From positions 5,725,001-5,789,000 of the forward strand of contig NC_037639.1 in NCBI RefSeq assembly GCF_003254395.2: 64,000 nt of DNA, given 5' to 3'. Position numbers and translations under genes: made by a program. The notes below the pieces were generated by a model. That model searched no databases. It was not told the origin of the DNA and saw only the letters and a list, made by a program, of their open reading frames with translations. Positions 1-9,400 of this stretch are shown here, in pieces. Each line of letters begins with the position of its first letter. Within the stretch, counting starts at the first letter, position 1. Source of the stretch: Apis mellifera. Taxonomy: Eukaryota; Arthropoda; Insecta; Hymenoptera; Apidae.

Positions 1-470
1 TTAATTACGAGTTTGTACTATGTAAAAATACACGTAATATGTGATGAAGGAAAAATAAGAATTTAAAAATAAGTTTAAAAATAAGATAGAAATAATTAAT
101 AAGTTATATTTTATAGAAATTTAAATAAATTAAAATATCGATCATATTATGATCGAGAGTGCATTATACTTGTAAACATATTTTCGAATAAAATCGGATA
201 AAATTTTGGAATCCTAAAAAAATTTATTTTTAAATATTTTCTTAATTTAGTTCTTTTGTAATTTTTTACATACCTCTTTTATTTTTTATAATGTTTGTGC
301 CATAAATTTTGTACATTAAACATAACCTTCAAATTAATTTTGCACAACATATTTTTTATATTTATATATATACACTGCTGCAACACAACAATGTTAAGTT
401 AAAATTCAAATATTAAGTTTAAAATTTTATACAAATAAACATAACACAAGATATTTTTTTTTATGTTTAG
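1..470 (+). other. Partial intron upstream of the PHLDB-like terminal exon
   Basis: AT-rich sequence without a usable open frame. It ends in a pyrimidine-rich run followed by ATGTTTAG at 463-470, a good 3' splice site for the exon that starts at 471. I infer that it is the last intron of the PH-domain gene, whose upstream exons lie outside the window. Confidence 0.6.
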
Positions 471-659
471 TCTATTGAAGAAGTTTACGTGGATCACATG
501 AACACCGTACGTTCACCGCAGCCATCACTGACTTTCATCATCAAAACGTCAACTAGACTATATCACTTAATGGCGCCAAGTCCAGAAGCTATGAGAGTTT
601 GGGTGGACGTCGTTTTCACCGGTGCCGAGGGATATCACGAATTTGATCATGGTATCTGA
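471..659 (+). CDS. Terminal coding exon of a PHLDB/LL5-like PH-domain protein (partial)
   Basis: The exon follows a polypyrimidine tract and AG at 469-470 and reads open for 62 codons to TGA at 657-659. The peptide begins IEEVYVDHM and contains LTFIIKTSTRLYHLMAPSPE, then AMRVWVDVVFTGAEGYHEF. This is the C-terminal half of a pleckstrin-homology domain: the last beta strands, then the C-terminal helix with its conserved Trp (VWVDVV). The pattern IEEVY.DH, APSPEAMR.W.DV and TGAEGY at the extreme C-terminus is, from memory, that of PHLDB1/2 (LL5 alpha/beta). Those proteins bind phosphoinositides and link cortical microtubule capture and basement-membrane attachment sites. Only the 3' end of the gene is present; the exact phase at 471 is not fixed by the window. 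Other PH proteins are possible, but the C-terminal placement fits PHLDB best. Confidence 0.82.
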   Translation, partial: SIEEVYVDHMNTVRSPQPSLTFIIKTSTRLYHLMAPSPEAMRVWVDVVFTGAEGYHEFDHGI

Positions 660-1205
660 TAAGCTGTTCGTTTCTCATGTTTCTGATCGAGATTCGTTTT
701 ATTCTCGGGAATCGCGCGATGGAGTGATTCTTTACCTGTAACCTACAGGTTCAGAAAACTTCGTGACCGTTTAAAGACAAGATTTGTTACGAAGAATACC
801 ACGACTGCCTATACTTTTGAGCTGGATTTGACTGTATATTAAATACATAAAAATCTTTCGAATCTTATAAAGGAAATTGATAATTACATTGGTGCTAGAT
901 TATTCATTTTGAGCAGCTGAAAAAAAATGAATATTGGAAACAATAGTTAAATAGACGATGATAGTGAGCTTTTTAACATAAAATTTGATGTCTTAAAATT
1001 AATGATGATGATTATTATAAAAGAGAATGAATTGATAAATCATTTATATATATGATTCAATAATGAAATTTAATTGATAATGATTAATATAAACTCATTA
1101 AAAAATTGATGGTATTAATGATTAATGAATCACATCATAATGAGACATTAATCATTGAAGTATAGGCTAATCACAACTTGATTTTATTTAAATGAAATAA
1201 ATAAA
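660..1205 (+). other. Probable 3' UTR of the PHLDB-like gene
   Basis: After the TGA there is non-coding AT-rich sequence. An ATTAAA hexamer lies at 838-843, and two overlapping AATAAA hexamers lie at 1196-1205. Either could direct polyadenylation. In such AT-rich sequence the hexamers occur by chance, so the transcript end is uncertain. Confidence 0.35.
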
Positions 1206-2373
1206 TTTGATAGAATTTATTGTTAAATTTTGTAGACATCTTTAATCTAGTCTTCCAGCATAGATACTTCAAGAATAATGAATTAATAACCTAACATTTG
1301 AGAAAAAAGTTTTCAACAATAGTTTAACATATATTCCGATATAAATCAAAAAAATAAAGTCCCTAAGAAATTGTAAATATATGTCCCATTTTATATTTAC
1401 TTTGACATTTTCAATAAATATCTTGATATTGCTTAATACCAAGGATTATATGAAATACAAAATCTATTGTGTTGTTTGTATAAAAGAATTTTTTAAATAT
1501 ATTCATACATAGTTTTTCATAACTCTAATATTCACATATTGATCATTCAATCATAAAAATGATAGAATTTTTCATGTTTTTTATTAAGTAACAAAGTTAC
1601 TTGCTTTTACATACATGTCATATTAATTTTCATTAGCACAATAATAAATATTTAAGTATCCATATCTATTCATAATACACAAATTACGAATATTCCTTAA
1701 TATACAATTAAATATACAATTGAAAGTAACTTTTTAATCAATAAATAAGTCTGAATATATCATATTGTATAAATTAGTATATCTTAATAAATATTAAAAA
1801 AAATTTTATAAATATAAAAATTTTGTCAAATTTACAATTTAGAAATGTGTTCATAATGTTTCATAAAATTATTGACTAATTATCCTAAATTTCAAATCGA
1901 GGAATATCTGTGGTTAATGTATAGATTACTGAATATTTCAATTTTATAACACATTATGTGTATGTAAATAATTATTTGAACACAAAAAATTGTGATTAAT
2001 TGAAATAGTTTATGGATATTTATAATTTTTCTATTTTGTATATCATTGGCTGTTAGAAATATTATTATTATATATTTGATTTGATTATCATTACATATGA
2101 CATTAAATAATTTTGCAAAGTTATATTATTGCATTAAAATAAATTATAAATTATATTACGTACTATACGTATAATATTTTTACATTTATGAAAAAAATTA
2201 AAATGCTCCTTATTAATAAACTATTTACCTTATTAACAAATGTATAAATACCTGAATATTTTAGAAATAAGCATCCTGTACAATAGAAACAAAATACAGT
2301 TATGAATATTTTAATTCTTTTTAATTTTTAAAAAAGTTTCGATTTCTTTGAAAACTAGCTATTAGCATCAATA
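1206..2373. other. AT-rich intergenic stretch, nothing recognised
   Basis: Strongly AT-rich sequence with stops in all frames and no recognised gene, RNA or transposon. It separates the 3' end of the PH-domain gene from the foldback repeat. Confidence 0.6.
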
Positions 2374-3320
2374 AAAACAAGGAAAATAAATAGTGGGACA
2401 AGGATAGAGATAAAGTAAAAATATTGAAATCAGCGCCATCTTCAGAGTGCCGCAAATGAAACACAAAAAAAAGGATAGCAAATAATTAGTAAAGGATAGA
2501 GATAGAGTAAAAATACTGCAATCAGCGCCATCTTCAGAGTGCCGCAAATGAAACATAAAAAGAAAGGATAGAAAATAATTAGAAAAGGATAGAGATAGGT
2601 ACAAACATACTTGTGACGCCATCTCTCGAGCGTTAAAGATATTACTTTACAAGTAAGATAAAGTAGACTAAGAATTTCATATCAGCGCCATCTCTCGGAA
2701 AATAGAAATTGAAGTTTTTTAAAATTCTCAAGAGATGGCGCTGATATGAAATTCTTATCCTACTTCATCTTACTTGTAAAGTAATATCTTTAGTGCTCAA
2801 CAGATGGCGCCACAAGTACGTTTGTAACTATCTCTATCCTTTACTTATTATTTTCTATCCTTTCTTTTTGTGTTTCATTTGCGGCACTCTGAAGATGGCG
2901 CTGATTGCAGTATTTTTACTCTATCTCTATCCTTTACTAATTGTTTGCTCTCCTTGTAAAGTAATATTTTTAGTGCTCAACAGATGGCGCCACAAGTACG
3001 TTTGTAACTATCTCTATCCTTTACTTATTATTTTCTATCCTTTCTTTTTGTGTTTCATTTACGGCACTCTGAAGATAGCGCTGATTGCAGTATTTTTACT
3101 CTATCTCTATCCTTTACTAATTGTTTGCTCTCCTTGTAAAGTAATATCTTTAGTGCTCAACAGATGGCGCCACAAGTACGTTTGTAACTATCTCTATCCT
3201 TTACTTATTATTTTCTATCCTTTCTTTTTGTGTTTCATTTACGGCATTCTGAAGATGGCGCTGATTACAGTATTTTTACTCTATCTCTATCCTTTACTTA
3301 TTATTTGCTCTCCTTGTTTC
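2374..3320. repeat. Foldback repeat array with AGATGGCGC motifs
   Basis: A left arm (about 2374-2697) is the reverse complement of a right arm (about 2732-3320), with the turn near 2700-2731. Both arms are built from the same ~90 bp module: a pyrimidine-rich segment (TATCTCTATCCTTTACT, TTTCTATCC) and a motif AGATGGCGC. Nine exact motif copies are at 2433-2441, 2525-2533 and 2685-2693 (minus) and at 2733-2741, 2802-2810, 2893-2901, 2982-2990, 3162-3170 and 3253-3261 (plus). Two one-base variants are at 2616-2624 (minus) and 3073-3081 (plus). It lies between two convergent genes. It could be a non-autonomous foldback element or a local satellite. Confidence 0.85.
2773..3312 (+). repeat. Three tandem 180 bp units (right arm of the foldback)
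   Basis: Three consecutive units start at 2773, 2953 and 3133, each exactly 180 bp with only a few substitutions between them. Each unit contains two AGATGGCGC-type motifs, 89-91 bp apart, so the unit is itself a diverged dimer. Because 180 is a multiple of three, an accidental 190-codon open frame (2793-3365) runs through the array. Its product is a hydrophobic repeat with no recognisable domain, and I do not regard it as a gene. Confidence 0.9.
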
Positions 3321-4410
3321 TTTCAAAGTAGTGCAGTCATTTCTAAACTCGTTCGTTTTAAATAGTGAAGTTTTTATTATTTGACAAGTAAGTACGTATT
3401 TTTTTATTTTAATTAATATTAGGTATCTAAACTTTCTTTTTCACATTTTCTCTGTACATATGAAATATAATAGTTAGATATTTATAATTATTACAAGTAT
3501 TATTATAGAAAAAATTAAGGTTAATTTAATCAGATGGATTATTTTAAATAGAAGTATGTATAAGTAAAGGATTCATAGAAAAATTTTATGTGATTAAATA
3601 TAATTAAATAAATAAGATTATTTATAACGAAATTCTTTTATAATAATGTCGGATATGAATAATATTGCATATGAAATAAGAATAATACGAATACATAGTA
3701 TTACTATTTCATTCCTCTCTGAATTAATAATATTATGTATGTATTATAAAATTAGTAATAGAGATTATATAATCTATATCAAATTTTATCATATTCTTCC
3801 TATAATTTGATAATTTAATTTATTTATAATATTTAACATGTGTAAATTGATTTTTAATATAATTGAATAATATGAAATATAGAAACAGATTGAATAATTC
3901 CTTATTCCATTGATAGATGTCTCTACTATGAAGAATTCGCGGTATAATCATATTGTTCTCCATAAATACCAACTTTATAAAAAAATATATATATATAAAT
4001 TCTATTCATATAAAGGTATCACACGTTTAAATAATAATATTTCACTTCAATTTTGATATTATATGCTAACAGAAGATTTAATTTTAATATTTACACATAA
4101 ATATTTATAATATACTTATCTTCTTCTTCTATCTTTTTTCGAGTAATAACATTTTAGAATATCTAATTATATTTATAGATGAATATCGCTTACTATACGC
4201 ATATAAGAAATAATAAAATTAATATATATATTAAAAATTTTATTGACCAGAATTAATTTCATTTTATAAAATGTTTTCAAAAAAATAATTACATTTAATT
4301 GTATATCACAAAATTAATTGACATTTATCATTAATTTGACAATAAATTGATAAATTGTAATGATAAATTGTATGCAATAACTGTTAATGAAAGATGATTT
4401 TTTGTCAACT
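3321..4410. other. AT-rich intergenic stretch, nothing recognised
   Basis: AT-rich sequence between the foldback array and the 3' end of the protease gene. No open frame, RNA gene or repeat family was recognised. Confidence 0.55.
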
Positions 4411-4416
4411 TTTATT
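4411..4416 (-). terminator. Candidate poly(A) signal of the serine protease gene
   Basis: TTTATT on the plus strand reads AATAAA on the minus strand and lies 32 bases beyond the protease stop codon (4449-4451). The position and exact hexamer fit a short 3' UTR. The cleavage site itself cannot be placed from sequence. Confidence 0.55.
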
Positions 4417-4448
4417 ATCAGTGATCGATTATATTTAAGAAATTATAT

Positions 4449-6211
4449 TTAAGAAATGTAGAAACCGTCTGCTGGTGCTTCACCCCTTTCCTCCATGAGG
4501 AAAGATTTATGTTCGTTGATCCATGATGTGAAAGAAGATACTCTTGTGTACACATCAGGTTTTCCTACGGCACAAGGTTGTCCAAAGGAAACGATACCGA
4601 CTTGTAGATCACCGACAACGAGAGGACCACCAGAATCACCCTGAAATTTGAGAGAAGAAAAATAATTATGAATCAAAAGCTCGAATCGAAGTTTGAATTA
4701 TACATAATCAATAATATTCAATAAATGCTCTATTATATCATATCATTTACAAAACTATATATTTTTCTAGTAATTCTCGAAGTTTTTTAATTTGACTTCA
4801 ATTATAAAAATTGAAATAAAAATGAATGGAGCCTCAGAATAAAAAATATATATAATTTGTGGTATATAATTTCATTTAATATTAATAATAGAATATTATA
4901 AAACTAGATAGAAATACTAGAAAACTATATATATATTTTGTAAAGAATATATGCACATAAAAAGTAATAATTATACTCACGTGGCAAGCACCTTCTCCGG
5001 ATTTCGTGAATGTGCAAATATGAGAAGATTGTACTCTCCAGTGAGCTTGCTTGCATTTTTGTTCTGTCTCGATTTTTAGTTTGATCCATTGCAAATTATT
5101 TGGTACATTTCCATTTAACTGTAATTGGAATATATGTTGAACGTATTATCATTATAACTTTATATACGATTTTCTTACGACTAAACGATTAAAATAATTA
5201 ACAATAGAATAGAAATAAAAATGTTAATCCTTACAAAATAAATAACTAATAATCTTTTCACTTACTTTTGTAGTTCCCCAACCGGATAGGATGCAGTCTG
5301 ATCCTTCATAAGTTTTACTACCCGAAGCCAATTTTATCGGTTGGATCAAGTTAGTGAACGAGATATCTTGATTCACACGGATCAAAGCAATGTCGTTAAC
5401 GAGACTGAGCGCGTTGAAACTGCGATGGGCAACAACTTTCTCCGGTACATAAGACACTCCACCTGAGTTCAGTTGATTTGTTCCAGCTTGAACAGTGATG
5501 CCATTCAAATTACTCAATCTGTAGAACAAATGTGTTTCATTGATTTATCAGCATTTATCAGCGAGAGAGAGACTCTAATTTCATTTCAGTTAAGTAAAAT
5601 TCTATTTAAGGATAATAATAAATTCATAACAGAAATTTATTATTCGTTATTATATTGTTTCAGTGAAACTTACCCTTCAACACAATGTGCTGCTGTGAGA
5701 ATGGTACGTGAATCGATGATGGATCCACCGCAAAAATGGCTTTTATTCTTCCTCAGAGATACTTGGTAAGGGAACTGACCAGATAAAGCATTTTTGCCGC
5801 CAACAATTTTACTTTCAGGAACACCTATTCCAATAAAGTTAATAGTATAGTTACTATTCTTATAATTTCACATGAAATTATTCATGTGAACAAAGTTTCG
5901 AGAAAGTAAAAATCTTCAAGATAAAAAATCTCATTCTGTTCAGTAAAAAACAAATTATTCAAATTTTTAAGAGATTTCGAACTCTTATTCATTTTTCATT
6001 GATTTCTATTATTAGTCGAACACTTTTTTTTTGTCAATCGATTAAATCGGTCGATTTTGATTTATTTAATAAAGAATTCTGCATATATTTAAATAAAGGG
6101 GCACAAAGGGGTATAAAATAGAATACGTGGATTTAAATTCAATGCTTACTTACCGTATGCAGTGACTGCAAGGCAGAACCCAAGTACACTCAATACATTT
6201 AGAGCAATCAT
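4449..6211 (-). CDS. Secreted chymotrypsin/brachyurin-like S1 serine protease, five exons, 263 aa
   Basis: Exons on the minus strand: 6154-6211, 5674-5824, 5266-5518, 4981-5118 and 4449-4640. All donors are GTAAGT or GTGAGT, all acceptors are AG, and the phases join cleanly. The precursor starts MIALNVLSVLGFCLAVTAY, a signal peptide, followed by a very short propeptide ending in Lys25. The mature chain begins IVGG at 26-29. The catalytic triad is His66 (TAAHC), Asp112 (NDIAL) and Ser203 (GDSGGP). In chymotrypsin numbering residue 189 is Gly (Gly197 of the precursor) and residue 226 is Asp (Asp229, in KPDVYTRV). So it is not a classical trypsin; the pair matches crab brachyurin and related insect digestive enzymes. 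Cys pairs 42-58, 168-182 and 191-220 are present. Cys136 (Cys145) lacks its partner because position 201 is Val. A tail of about 19 residues follows the last helix (WINEH). Expected role: extracellular, probably midgut, protein digestion after activation by a trypsin. The gene converges on the PH-domain gene. Confidence 0.93.
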
Positions 6212-6310
6212 TTTGGAACTAATAAAAAGTTTATTGATTCGCTCGCTTTAATACACTCTGGGAGAGTATATCGCATCGATAAGGATAAACAAAATTAGAT
6301 TCTTATCGAT
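6212..6310 (-). promoter_or_regulatory. Promoter-proximal region of the protease with a cluster of GATA sites
   Basis: Immediately upstream of the protease start codon, two inverted copies of ATCGATAAG (6275-6283 plus, 6302-6310 minus) flank a further GATAAA at 6284-6289. More GATAA words follow at 6373-6387. A weak TATA-like GATATAC occurs on the minus strand near 6267-6273, about 55-60 bases before the start codon. GATA factors are known to drive insect midgut digestive genes, so the cluster fits the enzyme's expected expression. This is inference: the region is AT-rich and GATA words are short. Confidence 0.45.
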
Positions 6311-6443
6311 GATATACAAGCGCAATTAGAGTGAATGACGTGTGAAAAAATTTCAATAACTTTGAGTAATAATGATAATTTGATAAAGGCAATCAGTATT
6401 TTTTTTATCAGTATTGTCGATTAACGCTCTCTTTTTTCCATTT

Positions 6444-6458
6444 CCCCCCCCCCCCCCC
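6444..6458. repeat. Poly(C) tract
   Basis: Fifteen consecutive C residues in otherwise AT-rich sequence upstream of the protease gene, followed by further C-rich bases to about 6463. Likely length-polymorphic. Confidence 0.9.
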
Positions 6459-6463
6459 TCCCC

Positions 6464-9400
6464 TACTATATCAGAAAGGGGAAACAATTAATTTAATAAA
6501 ACGGATATATACTCGATACGGAATTCGATTGATACTTCTTCAATAGATATTGAGAAAATTTCAATTGATAATATAACGTATCAATCAATCGAATTTCAAC
6601 CGATATCTTTAATCTTTTAATTATTGCCTTCTGTCGAACGTGCGTACATCCTATCAATTGTTTAATTTAGATATTAACAGACACTCGAACAGCGTATAAA
6701 ATAGAAATTTAATTGGCGTTACTCTTGATAAAAGAAGAATTCCTGGATATGATTTCTAAATATTTTTTTCGTTTAAAATAAACCTCTGTATTTCTTTTTA
6801 AAATCTAATATTAAAAAAAAATTTCTTTTACCGCATCATCATCAAAAGTTAAATTTTGAAATCTTATTCATTTGATTATTCCGTTATTTTTCGTTAATTT
6901 TTATTGAAAATTTTTTATTTATTCGTCCAATTCTTCTTCAAGGATTAATAATAGAGCTTCGTTTGTATAAGTAATCATAAAAAATGAACGAAAAGTAACG
7001 AAGTAAAGGAAATAATTATACGAGATACTTTTATTATTTCATCATTTCGTTTAAAAAAAAAAAAAAACGATTAACTACAATCGTCGATGTTTTATCCAAG
7101 GAATGGAAATTGAAAGAAAAACCAGAGATTCTCCAATTTTATCTTATAATTCTTTCCAAACTTCTGCAAGATGGTTGTCTTGTTCGTGCGCAACACGCCA
7201 AGCAAAAACTTTGTAATGAGCGAAACGAGAGGAGGGACGATGTTTGCAAATCATTAGTACGGCGGGAAGGGCTGAGGGTTGGTACTTTGGGACGAGGGCT
7301 AAAAGTCTGCGATGTCTTACAGGTATATATATAAAACGCGTATTATTACGAGAAAGATATTCAAGACGGTTGTTTCGTTGAAATTACAACATTGAAGCTA
7401 GATATCGTTCTTAATCAATCTCGTATTTTAATTCTGGTTACCATTTTTATTAATATTAACTCGAGAAGTGGCTTCGAGATAATCTAGATCTAGAAAAAAA
7501 ATTTTTTTCTGCGCAATACGTTTCAAATAATCGAATCGATATTTTGGTATCAAGATTGTAGTACAAAGAAGGTAATTTCGATGGATAATGAATTAAGAAA
7601 ATGAATATTGTTTCATGGAATATCATCCATAATTATTAATAAATCTAAAAAATTTGCAGAAATAAATAAAATATACGAATCAACAATTTTGAGATCGTCA
7701 TCGTCAATTTTGTAATGAAAAGATAAAGAAAAAAATTAATCTCGTGAATCCTCATGAATACGTAATTTAATTTCATTAACGAAATTTTAATAAGAATGAC
7801 AGTGACGAGTAATTTCGTATCTTGTGTACTCTGCAAATGAATATATCCTAGCTTTCTTGGTAATTCTCTGGGCATCCAGGAGGGAGGATTTCGCGTCCCT
7901 AAGGATCAGAGAAGGCGATTGCGAATAACAAGAACCCTTCGTCTGCGCCACGAGCCTTGATCCTGTTAACAGGATCATCCGAACGCCGCTGATAGAGCAA
8001 AAGACCGTGAGATAAAACCAAACTCCCTTGGACCTTTCTCTTCGACTGTTGTTTCGAGGTCACTGGATCAATCCAGACGAAACTTAGTATTTTTTCCCCC
8101 TCTAGGAGATCCTTTTCTTCTCTTATTTAATCGAGATTTTGTTTTTATAGAGCAACGCGAAGAAGTTTATTCTCCAAAGATTTGAGAAGGGCTTGAAAAC
8201 ATTTAATAGACGAAATTAATGATGCAACGATTAGAGAGAATGTGTAATTAAAAATTTATATTTATAAAGTTATATTTGTAACTTGTCTTTTATTTTTATT
8301 TTTTTTTTTTTTTGTTTTCCATTACTTTATATCTTATCTATTAAAACTATGAGTATAAATTCTAAATATATAATAATCTTGCATCTTTTTGTTTTTTTAT
8401 TCTTCAATGGATAATACAATTATAATAATATTATCTATATTTTATCTGTTATTGACGTATTTAATTGATATTAATTTTATGCGAAAATAAAGAATGCCCA
8501 TATTATTTATTTTCTGCATATAGATTCACCATCTTTGTATCATTAATTGTACCCTGTCCAATCCAAAAACAAACATTATTTACTTCATTAATAATAATAT
8601 TCCTTTTCTTTTTTAGAAAACTTGAACTCGAGTTTCGCAAAGGTAAAAAAGGTTTGCTTAGCAAAAACTTTTCACTGTCAAGGGAAAAATGATGAACAGT
8701 ACACTAACTGCGGCAATGGTGCACTCATCTCTGAATATTCGTAGAAAGGTTTGCAAATCAGATTTCCCGGCGCTAGGCCGATTCGCAATGCTCGGTCACC
8801 GTATTTACATATGCATATCATTTGTATCGTATCGCAGGGGAGAAAGCTCTGTGCTGGTAATATCCCAGAGGACTCTCCATATATCCAAATCGCATTACTG
8901 CGCTGCCCATTTCGTGCTAAGGTACGTCATGAACGATTTGATATGCGTGCGCTATAACCGAGTTAACGATCCGCCATGACAGATGGTGATCCGAACGATT
9001 TCCCTCCCATCCCTCCCCCCCACTTTCCATCGATGCGCTTCCGGTTTAATCGGGAAGACGTTCTCAATGAAATAATCTCTTTTTGAAACGTATTTTTAAT
9101 CAAATTTAATTGGGTAACATTCTTAATATTGTAAGATAATTATATTACGATTTTTTGATACCAATAATTGTCTAATTTTTAGAAGACACATTACCTCACT
9201 GTTGTTATCCATTTATACATTTTAAGAAATCTTATAAAATAAATAGTATAATATAGTTTGATCGCGCAGGGGGTGCAAAAAAGGTGCAAAACACGGCCTC
9301 TAGCGTTGCAGTTAAACGAAGATTTCGAAGATTGCCGGCTCTCTGTTCTCTCCGCCCCCGCTGTTCCTCGAAACGAAGGGAACGGTGCAAAGAGTTTCTT

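Noticed and set aside
2793..3365. 190-codon open frame through the 180 bp repeats
   Set aside because: The product is a simple threefold repeat of hydrophobic residues with no domain, and the frame stays open only because the unit length is a multiple of three.
5473..5769. 98-codon plus-strand frame opposite the protease
   Set aside because: It is the antisense shadow of protease exons 2 and 3 and the intron between them.
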